A stretch of 64,000 nt of DNA from Neckera pumila (GCA_963969595.1 OZ018416.1:18926065-18990064); one strand, 5' to 3'. Shown: positions 34,676 through 46,266, counted from the stretch's first letter. Notes: generated by a model from the sequence alone, not told the origin. Made by a program: numbers and translations.

Positions 34676-35124
34676 CTTGTTTTCAGTTGACCTGACCAAG
34701 TTCCTTCAATCTACATAGTTTGTACTTTAAGAAAGATGGGTGAAACTCTGGATCCCATTGTCAAATCCTTCAAGGATTCTGGCAAAAGAAGCTGTGGCAC
34801 TCCCCATATGACAAATGAACAGTATAGTGTTTCATGCAATGACCATCATGGGAATGACGGAAAGTAGTACAAGTTTGTTTTGGCAACCAAAAGCAATAAA
34901 GTTGATCTTGTAACCCTTTTGAAAGAGCCAAAGGTTGATTACATTGACTATACCATGTAGGTTCTTCTGCCAAGGAACAAATTTAAAATTTGACCTCCAT
35001 TTGATGGTTAGTTCATTTTGTATTTCTCTACAACACCCATCTAATTTGAGGTTCTAATGCCACATATGAATTCAAATTCTTCAAATTAGATGATCAAAGG
35101 TAAATAACAAATTCTTACGTCTCT

Positions 35125-35321
35125 CTTCACTGCAAGAGAAAGGGGTGTTTTAAGTAGTGTCCTAGACATCACGTCTTTTAAGTAACGTCTTTTTAGTAAG
35201 TTTTTAAGTAAAATTTTACTAAAAAGATTTTCTTTTTAGTAAAATTTTACTTAAAAGACGTTACTTAAAAGACGTGATGTCTAGGACACTACTTAAAACA
35301 CCTCTTTCTCTTGTAGTGCTT
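35125..35321. mobile_element. 191-bp CACTA-type MITE, near-perfect foldback
   Basis: The body is 35128-35318. It starts CACTGCAAGAGAAAGGGGTG, ends CTTTCTCTTGTAGTG, and has a CTT duplication on both sides. The arms (landmark AGTAGTGTCCTAGACATCAC) pair over about 90 bp, so the element is essentially one hairpin. Confidence 0.9.
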
Positions 35322-36628
35322 GGAGATGAAAATGGGCAATAGAGTGGTTCATTTTGCCAACTTTTTTCAATTTTTCATTTGTGACCTGTAAAGAACAACA
35401 ACTTGTACCTTAGAATGCACAGAAATAAGGAAACATATAGAATCAACTATATGTATAAAGTTTATCTAAAAAATATTCTACTATTTGTAACTTCCATCCA
35501 AATATTGACAAGTCTATAAACAGTTGAGAACCACTTGACGATTTGATCTATAAAACTCATCCATTTTTCCTAATATCATTACTAGGAAGATTGAGGGAAG
35601 TTGGCTAGATCAATTGCCAATACAAGTTTGACAACCACTAAAAAGAGAACTCAAAAGAAAATACTCAATTTAGTTATAAGTCATATGAAAATGGGGAGCA
35701 ATGCAACTATTTGACCACATGTTTGCCTAAGAGCATTGCCATCAGGCTTTGCAAATGGCCTCAACAATGCTACTCCAGACTCACTATGTGCTTGTCCAAA
35801 AACACATGGCTCTACACCAACACATGTGCCGTTCATCCCGTCACTTCCACAATTGCTCGACAATAGAGGGTCTTTGTAGCAGGAAGTTTTTTACTCACAT
35901 TAGCATGATCAACTTTGACTATGACCTCAATCAAAGATGTGGAGGCTAGTAAGGGGTGCAAAAAGAAGGGAAAAAAGTTTTAGCAAGGGCTTTAAGGGAT
36001 CACGGTTGGTGTGAAGCACCAACACATCCCACTTCTTAATGCCGTTGTCAAATGGAGTGCAATTGGAGGCAATGCTCTAAGATTTCCTGAGCCAAGGAAG
36101 ATTGCCCCCCTTGTTGCCCCTGATAAACATAAATGTAAAAATTGCCCCCTATTTTGTGCCATTTAAATTTCATATTTCTTCACCTAGTATCCTAGCTGAC
36201 TTGGGGCCTCGGATTGCATACAATTACAAATTCAGAATTTTAAAATTTAATCATGGATGCCAAATAAAAAATTCCAGTGTCTTCTGCAGGGGAAAAACAC
36301 GGGGCAACTGAATGAGGGGGTCAAACCTGCCTTGGAATCAGTCGAAACTCTTCCTTCCAAGAATCACGGCTTGCGTGGTGGTCCAGGCGTGGCTTCCCAA
36401 TGGCAGACTCCACTCACACTTTTGCACAACTGCACCTCACTCGTCGGGGGTCCTCACTCGGACTTCCACTGGACCCGGTCTTTCCTCTCCCTGGAGAATG
36501 AATCCCCAAAGAACGGCCCTGGCGCCCTGCTGCCTGCCTTGTTTCCTCAGGGTTTTCCTTCCAGCCACCCCGCGTCTAATTCAGTGGAGAACGCGCTTCA
36601 CCGCTGATGCCCTCGATCAGAATGTACG

Positions 36629-36635
36629 TATATAA
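36629..36635 (+). promoter_or_regulatory. TATA box of germin copy 2
   Basis: TATATAA in the context GTACG-TATATAA-CCCCCC, 213 bp upstream of the ATG at 36848. It mirrors the copy-1 box. Confidence 0.6.
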
Positions 36636-36847
36636 CCCCCCAACAGCCCAAGCAATTGTAACAGCAACAACCCTTCCAACAGTCCACAGTCCACAACCAT
36701 CTCCAGAAGACACTGCTACGTGTATCTCTTGCAACTGACAGAGCTCGACGTTCTAGCTCGCAACTAGCTCAACTGCTCCAGAACTGACCGTACCGATCAG
36801 GATTAATATTCCAACAGGTGGAAGCGACTGATATCGATCCACTCGAC

Positions 36848-37513
36848 ATGGGCATCATGACCCGACGCAGCTTGTGGGTGACCGTGGCCGTGTTGCTGAG
36901 CGTGGCGCTCGTGCCCATGCTCGCCATGGCAGCCGACGAGGATCCGCTCCAGGACTTCTGCGTCGCCGACTTGAAGAGCGGACTCACCATCAACGGACTC
37001 ACCTGCAAGCCCGCCGACCAGGTCTCCGTCAACGACTTCACGTTCGCCGGCTTGAAGAACCCAGGAAACACCAACAACGCCAACAAGGCCGCCGTCACGC
37101 CCGCCTCCGTCCTCCAGTTCCCCGGATTGAACACTTTGGGCATCTCCGCGGCCCGCATCGACTTCGCCAAGGGCGGCATCAACCCCCCGCACACGCACCC
37201 CAGAGCCACCGAGATTCTGCTGCTGGTGAAGGGCGAGTTGTACGTGGGCTTCGTCAGCACCAGCAACACCTTGTTTGCCACCACCCTCAAGGAGGGCGAG
37301 CTGTTCGTGTTCCCCAAGGGCCTGGTGCACTTCCAGCTGAATGTGGGCAAGGGTCCTGCGTTGGCGTTCGCCGCTTTGAGCAGCCAGAACCCCGGCGTGC
37401 AGCAGATTGCCCCCGCTTTGTTCACTCCGGACATCAAGGACGAGGTGTTGGAGAAGGCGTTCCGCATCAACGAGGAGACGGTGAACCTGATCCAGAAGCA
37501 GTTCCAAATGTAA
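36848..37513 (+). CDS. Germin-like protein, copy 2
   Basis: 221 residues, identical to copy 1 at 32868-33533. Start choice: the open frame extends upstream to 36818, but only with GTG; the first ATG is 36848 (MGIMTRRSLW), followed directly by a hydrophobic signal peptide. One more in-frame ATG three codons later (MTRRS) is an alternative. The cupin barrel carries the box 1 pattern GGINPPHTHPRATE and box 2 GELFVFPKGLVHFQLN, with complete metal ligands. No N-glycosylation sequon is evident to me in the mature part, unlike many family members. The 3' end is NLIQKQFQM. Promoter, leader and proximal 3' sequence are shared exactly with copy 1, so equal expression is expected unless the spacer matters. 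Confidence 0.93.
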   Translation: MGIMTRRSLWVTVAVLLSVALVPMLAMAADEDPLQDFCVADLKSGLTINGLTCKPADQVSVNDFTFAGLKNPGNTNNANKAAVTPASVLQFPGLNTLGISAARIDFAKGGINPPHTHPRATEILLLVKGELYVGFVSTSNTLFATTLKEGELFVFPKGLVHFQLNVGKGPALAFAALSSQNPGVQQIAPALFTPDIKDEVLEKAFRINEETVNLIQKQFQM

Positions 37514-38389
37514 ATCGATCAACAGTCGATCATGTCAGATTGAATGAATTATCAAAGTCGGAGGAAAAGTCATGTTTACAGCTAGTTAGTATCACCATTC
37601 ATTTGCAAACAATTGCAACAGAAGACGGAGGTCCATTCCATGACTTCTAATTCTTTCGATTGATAGGAATATTGCCCTCAGGATCGCTGGGAGGCGTTGG
37701 TTCATTTGGGCTTCGATGGCCCGCCATAGCTGGACAACATTTAATGAAGCATCAGGTTCACAATTCTCGTGTTCATGCAATGGTGTCTAATGCATGAGTT
37801 GAAGTCTGAGTTATGTGTGTGCGCTGTGCTCTACTTGTGCATACTAAGGACCTCGTTTTTGTGAGCCAATTAGAAGGTGAAGTGAATTGTGCGCACATTT
37901 TTCCAAACTCAAGCTGTTTTAGTGCCCATTTGACCAGTTCCAATTTGTGGTAGTTTTTCATTGATTTTCAGTTATTTGAAGTTCCTGGTAATGATTTTGC
38001 ATTTGTTTGGTCATGTAAGTTAACCTGCAACTCATAGTTTTACCTATACACTCAGGAATATTGTCGAAATAAATACTCCGTATGATGTTCCCTTGATAGC
38101 AAGTTGCTAGAGCTAGAGATTTTGATGCGACTGCTTTGTCATTATTGAGTAGGGGAGGTGCAGAAGCCCCGAAGTGAACATGTTTTATGCAATGCCAACT
38201 GCCAGGAACTTATCAAAAGAAAATATTCATTAAAGAAGTGATACAGTTGTCCTTGTATATTATACATTTGAAAATTTGTATTGTTAGGATTTCAGAAGAA
38301 GGGATACAAGGTGAAAATATTGGCAGCTGAGTGGACATGAGAAGAGCGGTGGTGTATTCAAGAGTACTTTCTCCAGAGCTTTGACTTGG

Positions 38390-41300
38390 TCAGGGTTGTG
38401 AATTCTGTACATGGATTTAGCTGACAATAAAATCACCGTAAACGTGCTTTACCTTGGTATGAGTTCTACCGTGAAACGATGGCTCTGCTCTTCCGTACCT
38501 AGTTTTTCAATTTAATTTGAATTTTGTCGATCCTCGTGTTAAGACAGCTGTGTTGCAAAAGCAAAGTGTATATTCACTTCAGCAGACACTCTCCTCCCTT
38601 GGAAGCCACCCATCGAAACAGCCAGTAACAGATTTCTTGGTAACCTGATGAATTCACTGGAGATTGGTGGATTTAAGGTCAATTGTTGAAGACATGATGG
38701 GCAGCCGTGGCTTCAACATTCATGTTGTCCTGTGCCTTTCCCCTCTCCATTTCTACTCCTGAAGGTATGAACTTTGTCCTGACTCTTACCATCTGCCATT
38801 TTCATATGACGTAAGACTATGATTTATTCTTAACATTGTTTCGTGTTTCAGGTTTTCAGAACAATGAAACTTCTCATCTAATTCGACTTTCCTCCTTCCT
38901 CACTGACTTTTGTCATCTGCAGCAACGCATCATCTCTCTCAGAGTTCTGTGCACTTGAATGTCACATTTTTGGAGCCATGGATTTGTCGGTCCTCGTGTT
39001 TGGCTCCAAAAATGTGACATTCAAATGCACAGAACTTTTTTGTTGAGGTTTACGCAAGAACCTGTTTGTGAGCCTTGCACAATTCTAAGTCGACTTGGTT
39101 GACAAATCTCACAGCTGGGGTGATTGATAGTTGAGAGACCAACGTGCGTGGTTATGAGAATATTGGATCACCCTGGATTCATAGGTCAATTGTCAGTAGA
39201 AGTTTCCAAACTCAAGGCTCTTCAATACCTGTAAGCCACCCTTTGTGGGCTACTCAACATTTATTTTTTTGTTACTTTAATGTTGACTTTCCAGCAATGA
39301 TCGTGATTTTATGCATTTGAAATGTAATAGTTGATCTTGAATTGAGCCATAGGTACTTGGGGAACAACTCCATGACAGGGTCTGATCTTGCTAATTAATC
39401 TAGTGCACCTTTTAGAGTTGCCAGTTCACCTACTGACTCAATTCAAGGCTCCCTTGATTTCGTTTTAGTATCACTATTAAATTATGCACTACAGGTGTGT
39501 TTGATAAAAGACTTGAAGTTTCCTTGCAAATGGTGGTCTTTCAGGTCACTATGGGATGTCAATGTCAACTCACAAATACCATCAGAGCGCCAGAAAACTC
39601 ACTTACATGTAAGTTTTAAATAGTGAGACCTTCAGATGACTTTGCTCCTTTTCCTTGAATCCCTCCCGAATTTGGAAATTTCAAATTCATGCAAAACATG
39701 TGAGTGTAATTTGAGAACTTCTGAATCCGGGATAGACGGAAAATAGCTGGCTTTTCTGTCTAACCTAGTTGTATCTTTCATTGATTTTCTATAGTATCAT
39801 GTCATACTTTGCTATCTAGTGGGACCTGATAACCGTAATTTTTCAGTCTAAAACTTCGGTTTTTCAGTCTCACTTCATTGCAAGTGAAGGTTAGTTTAGG
39901 TCCAAATGACAATTGTAGCTTGCTACTTGACACCAAACCTGCCAATCAATCTTAAAATCGCCCAGGCTCATTTACGTATGATTTTGAGTGGTGCACGTAC
40001 AACCCTTTCTTTCTTCACCCTTTTTTGTTGGTATTGGCAGATCACTGTACAGGAATCTTGTTTGTGCATAAGGCCTCTTGAGATTGTACCTAAATGAGAA
40101 GATGTTTTTCGCAGGAGACTCTAGAGATCAAAACGCCCTGTGTGACGAATGTGGACAATGGATACTGGAACATCGGCCACCTTAGAGTCAGTGTGAGGAG
40201 CTCCTTCTTGTACTTTGTGTATTCATTTGAGTCAATTTGAAACATGAATTCTTATTAGGTAATGCATTACCTGAAATTTATCTCCCTTTGCCACGTTACC
40301 AAAATTACTGCTGTGTCTTATTGGCATACTGCTGAGGTTGGATTGAATACCTTAATGTTGTCCCCGCCATTGCAACTTCCCTTGCTCATATTAAAAGTCC
40401 GGCTTCTCTTCAAACACCAGAGATTTCCTGCTATGATATTTGTCATGACGAGTTCGTGCTGTTGTTCCATCCAAGTGCACAGGGCTCTTAAAACTAGGCC
40501 TATATATTTTAAGCCTCCCAAAGAGGTGTCTGATCATATCTATTATTTCATAAACTGTGTTATTTTTTCGCTAATTGCATTGATTTCTGGATGGTTCATG
40601 TGCAGGATTTTGGATTGCAATTACCTTGCAGGCCCTGAGCTTACCCTGAATAATTTCTCGTAAGCTTCCTCTTGCCTTTACGAATCGGCCAGCTAATTAA
40701 TACCATCGAGACAACTTGAGGATTAGACTGCCTGAAAAAACATGCATTTGGTCAGTTGTGATTTAGACGCTTATTTTTAAGTTTCAAAGGTGGTGTATTG
40801 CAGGGTACCCAACAATTGCTTTCAGACGTCGAATTTTGAAGCAGTAGGACGTGTGTTCAAGAAAATTCACGTGTGGACGATTTCAACAGATGACTGCCGA
40901 CGGTGAAGTCCCGAATACCTCGAAGAATTTGTGGCAGTTGTGGCCGTTTTCCTTACCGGTCTGTTGTTGATTCTAAAATGAAAAAATTGAGGCGCAAGCG
41001 GCTTGATGATGAAAGTAACCCCTTTGACCCTGAGAAGCCAAGTAAGCAGCTGATACAATATTGAGTCCTTTTCAGTCCACTGCTTCTGTATTTAATTTTC
41101 TTTTACACTCATACAATCCCTGCAAAGTGGATTCTCCACATTGGTCCGATTACTTGCTCTGGTGAAAAACTAAACCTTCGAAGTATTTTAGCAAACCTAG
41201 CTGCGTTAACTAAAGCCTTGTATTGCTGTTTAAAGCAGTTTTTAACATCAATTATAGCACAGCTAAGTTTTGCAAACTCCCTCGGGGGGGTGCGTTTTCT

Positions 41301-41930
41301 ATGGTAGTGAAGTCTTATCTCTAATTGCTCTGAAGGTGATTCAATTCAGAAACTGAGTTCTCATGCACCTTGCTTTCTCCGAACCAAATTTCAGTGATGT
41401 ACACTGGGAGCCTACGAAAGGAGTTCAGACCGAGGTTTACTTTCCAAGACTCGGAGAAGACTGCAACAGGAGGTCTATTTTTTTTCTAAAGACCATGAAA
41501 TAGGGGCTGGTGGTTTTGGCAAAGTTTTCTATGGTGACTTTGTGGACAGAAGAACGCTGGCCAGTAAGCGTGCTTCAGAAACCGGGTCACACAAGGCATT
41601 AGCGAATTTAGAAATGAGGTGGGAGAATGAGCCTAGGACTGAAAATTTCCCCAACTTCAGTCTTCATTAAATTAGCACTGTGAACGGCAAGGCTTTTTGC
41701 ATCATCCGTGGTTATTTTCTGTGCTTGTATTATTAATGAGTAGGCTCCATCACAAGAACTTAGTGCGCTTAGAGGGATTCAGCGAGGACAAGCAGAACCT
41801 TGTATACGAATACGTGAGCTAGCCTTGGAAACCTCCACAACCTCCTCTTCAGTACGTCCACAAGCAGTGCCCTTATGTCTGAGTTTGGAAAATTTCAGGG
41901 ACCATCATCCTGCTCTTCATTAGCTTCAAG
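38390..41930 (+). pseudogene. LRR receptor-like kinase, decayed
   Basis: Leucine-rich-repeat pieces occur in separate exons: YMDLADNK at about 38409, GFIGQLSVEVSKLKALQYL at 39177-39231 ending at a GTAAG donor, and YLGNNSMTGS at 39352. A membrane segment (VAVVAVFLTGLLLIL) at about 40930-40975 precedes a basic juxtamembrane stretch (KMKKLRRKRLDDESNPFDPE), but in a different frame. Kinase parts follow: a glycine-rich loop (GAGGFGKVFYG) with the downstream Lys (ASKRAS) near 41495-41572, SEFRNE after a frame change near 41600, then RLHHKNLVRLEGFSED and LVYEYV at 41744-41817. Next comes a stop, and GNLHNLLF in another frame. Nothing of the kinase C-lobe follows. The order and exon style fit a plant plasma-membrane LRR-RLK. 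Multiple frameshifts and missing parts mark it as a pseudogene. The ligand is unknown. Confidence 0.7.
38943..39036. repeat. 36-bp-arm hairpin in the receptor-kinase locus
   Basis: Arms 38943-38978 and 39001-39036 (AGTTCTGTGCACTTGAATGT... and its complement) pair with one mismatch around a 22-nt loop. Size and shape are compatible with a young miRNA-like or foldback structure, but a small MITE is equally likely. Confidence 0.75.
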
Positions 41931-42022
41931 ACCTTGAGTGAGTAACCTGAAAAATGTTCAGATTGGTCTTTGCAGATGGAGATTTCTACTTAGGTTTGTA
42001 ATGTTTTTCAGGAAAAGAAAAG

Positions 42023-42167
42023 TAAGGGCCTCTTCACACTACGGCCATCCAAGTCGAGAGTCCGTCGTTCCCACCAATCTTATTGCAGGGTCCATCGGTT
42101 CCACCAATCATATTGGAGAGTCCCATGGCCTCTTGACTTGGACGGCCATAGTGTGAAGAGGCCCTAA
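42023..42167. mobile_element. 139-bp Tourist-like (PIF/Harbinger) MITE
   Basis: The body is 42026-42164, with TIRs GGGCCTCTTCACACTACGGC and the complement of GCCATAGTGTGAAGAGGCCC (about 28 bp, few mismatches). TAA direct repeats flank it. GGGCC tips with TWA duplication match the PIF/Harbinger MITE type. It lies just beyond the last recognisable kinase fragment. Confidence 0.85.
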
Positions 42168-43177
42168 GTCTGCATGTTGGATTCATACAGACGTCTAGAT
42201 ATTGCTATCCGAATTGCTTGAGCGTTGGAATACCTAAAGACCAAATCAAAACCAATGAATGCGGTACATTACCAATCAAGACCATGGGATGATATGTACA
42301 GTGGCCTACCAAAAAGATAAGTGATAGCAGTTTGCAAAATTTGTTTTCTTTGCATGATGTAAAACAAAATTGACATTTTTTGTTTTGCATAATTAACTTT
42401 GATATCTTATGCAATCTTAAACAACCAAACCAAATTTCAATTTTCGAGAAACTAAAACTCCATTTTTGGTGATTTTTTAAATTAATTTTCATGGTTTTAC
42501 ATGAAAATTCATTGAAGAACATGGGTAATGAATTTTTTTAATTCAATTGCGGAGATATGCAGGAAACCTCTATACGCACATCTTTTCTTCAACAAGCATC
42601 TCCAAAAAAAATTCATAATTCCCTCTAAAAAGATTTCCATTTTGGCAAAAGTTTGCCTTTAGTTTGAGAATAAATACTCTTTATTGTAATCAGATTTTTG
42701 CATTTTTCCCTTCTTGCTATAACTACCTTGGTAGTTGGGAGCATGATGGTACAATTTGTTTGCAAAAACCTAATTTCAATAAAGAGATATTTCTCTTCAC
42801 AGCTGAAGGTGAAATGACGTATCTTTGTGGTAGGCCACTATACACTCCAAACTTCAGCATACATTTAAGGTCCTTAAATGGTTGGCATTGTTACATAGAA
42901 TAGGCCAGGGTTCCTAACAACATACCTTCAATTCCTTCAACTACTAAGGTAGAATTCTTCTAGGTAGCATTCAATCCTTTGATACTAATTTTTTTACAAA
43001 CAAATATTTTAAGAAGGTCAAGCTCATTTGACCTTCTTAAAGTAAAGCTGGTTGTAAAAGTATAGAAGTTGATCCTTCCAATATTATTGGTAGAATTTCC
43101 AGAACCTCTAGATTTGACCCACAAATACAAAAACTCTATCCAACATAAAAGGATTCAAGGTATGTTTTTAGTTGGTG
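42168..43177. other. AT-rich intergenic DNA
   Basis: No gene. A small palindrome (TTTAAGAAGGTCAA / TTGACCTTCTTAAA) sits at 43008-43043. Confidence 0.5.
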
Positions 43178-43258
43178 TTAACCCCTAAACGACCAAGTGT
43201 CCGTTCAACGTACACAAATTTGATTACACGGTCATGGGCTTTGTCTTTTAGGGGTTAA
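43178..43258. mobile_element. 73-bp miniature TTAA element
   Basis: The body is 43182-43254, flanked by TTAA on both sides. It starts CCCCTAAACGACCAAGTGTCC and ends TGTCTTTTAGGGG. Only the termini and about 40 internal bases remain, so it is a deletion derivative of the ~0.92-kb family. Confidence 0.75.
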
Positions 43259-43799
43259 GAGTGGTGTTAATGACGGTCTTAAGAAAAATTGAAAGACACC
43301 TTTGGACTGGATTCGCTTTGCATTAGATGATATTTGGGGGTCTTGGAGGGCCGTTTCAGGCTTGTTCCCTGATTTGCCCAGATTCAATGAACGCTAGTAC
43401 AGGTGTGTCAGAATTTTTTTTTTTTTTTAAATGACATGACAGTCGCTTGACCACGTCATCTAGCTGTTGCTGCGTTCCTGCAGTCTAGGAACGCAGTAGA
43501 CAGTATGGGAACTCAGAGCCCTTGAAGACCCCCGAATCTCATCTAATGCAAACTCACCACCCTTACCACTAGTAAGTGTCAACATATCTTTACATATATC
43601 CAAGAGATGTATGTTGCTTCCGATTGTTCGTTTCCAGCATTAGGAAAATCCTCGTTGATGAACACATGCAGTTCTAGCCATTTTGGAACTACTTTTAATT
43701 AGTGGCACAAAAGACGTCACCTTAGCCCTCCATCAAGAGCACGTCATGGGAAGCGACAGTAGGTCCACCCTCGGAAACAACGTAGCCCTTGATACGGAA

Positions 43800-44014
43800 T
43801 ATATAGGGCAATGCCCGCAGAGGAGGGCATTGCACCAAATAAGGGTATTGCCCAACGTAAATCACGACTGAAAGAGGAGATAAAATTGGATGAAATGATG
43901 AGCTGGATGAAAAATCCGTAATCCCCGATTATGCGCTTTTGCCCGCGTAATCGGGGATTACGGCACAAAAGCTTCCCGCCAATTGAACGGGACAGGAACC
44001 AAGAGTGGTTTACG
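43800..44014. repeat. Dispersed GC-rich hairpin repeat, copy 2
   Basis: Same orientation as 15197-15473. It lacks the 62-bp insert. It contains the strong palindrome GTAATCCCCGATTA / TAATCGGGGATTAC around a ~16-nt GC-rich loop at 43918-43962. Confidence 0.6.
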
Positions 44015-44566
44015 GAACATAATGAGCACCGCAAACTCAGACAGGAGCAGCCTTCCCAACAACTCAATCAAGCTCTAGTAAGGTCAGTTTCAACACCATT
44101 TGCAAATTCTTTGCTTTTTTGTATTTACTATCATCACCTTGCATTTCTCAAATGCGTGGAATCAACTATAGTAAACATGCCAATCAGCGCACAAACAAAG
44201 TTCAAATCCTTCTCCACAATAATGTAGAGGTTTGCATGCTTTCAAACTTTGGTGAGATTGTTAATTGTCATGTTAAGATTCACCTTCAAAATATAGAATG
44301 CAAAAAGGTTTCTTTATGAAAAATTCATTGCAATTTAAAGGCAATGATGTTAAAATCTAGTCAAAATTTTCTTGCGGACCTTCATCGCATAGTGTGTTGT
44401 CAATTCAATATTAGATTTCAAAGTGATAAAATGCTTCATTTCTTTGTGCGGTTAGTGTACAAAATGGAATGTTAGTTGTGTGGTTTTTGGATTTGTGCAG
44501 TCATTGGCACGTTTACTCTACTGTAGTTAGGGTCCAAGAGAAAATCAATCCCTCCAGTTTTATGCC

Positions 44567-44828
44567 TTAAGGTAAAATTGCACGGTTTCTCAAATTGCAC
44601 ATCGGATATTCTTGCCTAAAATGTGCTACCACTATTCATGTCTCTGTGATCGCTTCTAGGTGCACCTATTTCAGCACTTTGAAAATTCATAGTTTATTCA
44701 CAAAAATGCATTCTAAGAGAATCTAAAATCCCCTTTTGATACTAACAAAATCCCACAAAAAGGTTTTCCAATATAATAGTAGAAACCATGCTGAATTGCT
44801 TAACTCTGCAATTTAAGGTGTAGCTACC
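44567..44828. mobile_element. Decayed copy of the AGGTAACT MITE
   Basis: Collinear with 61719-62002, sharing TATTCTTGCCTAAA, TGCATTCTAAGAGAATCTA and GAATTGCTTAACT. The left side still reads TTAAGGTA, and the right end AGCTACCT has a mutated flank (CAA). Confidence 0.6.
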
Positions 44829-46140
44829 TCAATAGTGCAGGAAACATCACCTTGTAGAATTGACAGAGTAGGAAAATTTACTAGGACTTGTGTTGGTTTG
44901 TTTCCTTCTGGATTTTGAAGGTTTTGTATTAGTAAAATTGTGGGAAGTTTTGCTCAAGGAGGTATGTCTAGAAAGGTAGGTCTACCTATTATTTGGTTTT
45001 GGTTTGAAGGAGAGGAGGCTTTGCGTTGATAGAAGCTTTTGTGTGAGGAAGTTTGAATGTAGTAGCTACCTTACTTGATAGTTGAGTGAGTATTGCAAAG
45101 GATACAAGATATCATACCTTAAGGATGCTTGAGTAGCTACCTTAATAATCAAGTGGGTGCTATGGAGGAGAGCCTCTTATAGCGTAGCTATTTGCAGACA
45201 TGCAAATTCACTTTCTTTAAATTGGCAAAAAGTCACAAAATTGGTGAAGAATTTTAGTGCTTTGTGCATTAGAATGTCACAGTTTTTGGCGCTCTGAATT
45301 GCACCAACTGTGGATTTAGCTAGGAGGCTAGCTAGAAAATAGATGTGAATTTGAATAAGGTTTTCTTGCTATAATTACATATTTCAACATACATTTTATA
45401 GAGGGCAATCCTTATCAAAGAGGGATTCATGGTAGTTACAAGAAATGGTCTGACATGTAGGGCAGAGCAAAATTGTTGTAGCAAGGGATTACCAATTTCT
45501 TATCTTCCCTAACAAATTATTTGCACAAGACCTACTCAATTGTCATTTGGTTCTACATTTCCTGGAGGTGGTTTACAATGTGGAATTCTTTTATAACAGT
45601 ACTTTTATCATTGGCATATTTCCTTCAAGAACAAATGGTCCGTGTGGGTGTTCTAAAGAATATTGGATATTCCAGAGGTGCACTAAATCAAAAGGCAATT
45701 GTATATTCCACGTTAGTCACATCAGTAAAGAGTAGTCAAAAATTGTTTCTTCAACATATGTGGATGTACTTCATCCATTTCTTATGACTCCCACAAAAAG
45801 ATCTCAAAGACATTTATAATCCATCCTTTGAACATGAGGACTATTAAGAGGCTAACTTTTTATTGCCTCAATCCTTCTTTGAATTTTGCACACTTTTGCT
45901 GGTATGTCTATAAAAATATATTATTTACCTCCACTTCATCAAATCTGTCATAAAGAACGGCCATCTTTTAAAGATTCAAGATCTGTTTTGGATGAATGAG
46001 AAAATCTTTGGACGACACTTTCAGTTTGCCTGAAGCACTTGTTCATCCAGACTTCGGTGTTAGGAGGGTTACCTGAAAACAGGACCTCAATACCAAAGCG
46101 GGCATCAACCGAGTACATACCCTAAAACCCGCTCTCACCG
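44829..46140. other. AT-rich intergenic DNA
   Basis: No gene supported. Scattered GTAGCTACCTTA words at about 45063 and 45127 are scraps of the AGGTAACT MITE family. An 88-codon ORF at 45521-45787 has no recognisable features. Confidence 0.45.
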
Positions 46141-46266
46141 AACCAAACACAATTCACCATTCCATTTCAATTTCGTCGTCGTCTTCGTCAAGGTTTGCTT
46201 TGGCTTGCTCCCGCATCGCTAGGGTTTGCATTTTGCGTCCCCGCAGCAAATCGTCCTCCTTACACG

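Larger units (their letters stand above)
34051..36330. other. Spacer between the germin arms
   Basis: 2,280 bp of unique DNA between the two identical promoters. It contains two CACTA MITEs (34358-34672, 35128-35318) and no gene that I can support. Several 60-70 codon ORFs are not convincing. Any shared or divergent regulation of the two genes would have to act across this interval. Confidence 0.6.
36331..37904 (+). repeat. Right arm of the germin inverted duplication
   Basis: Partner of 32477-34050. Beyond 37904 the flank continues to about 38195 in sequence shared with 27.7-28.1 kb but absent from the left arm, so this copy keeps the ancestral context. Confidence 0.92.

Noticed and set aside
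36818..36847. Upstream extension of germin copy 2 (and its mirror in copy 1)
   Set aside because: It begins with GTG, not ATG, and would place ten polar residues before a normal signal peptide.
41395..41930. Functional receptor-like kinase
   Set aside because: The frame changes at least twice within the N-lobe, a stop follows LVYEYV, and the catalytic C-lobe is absent.
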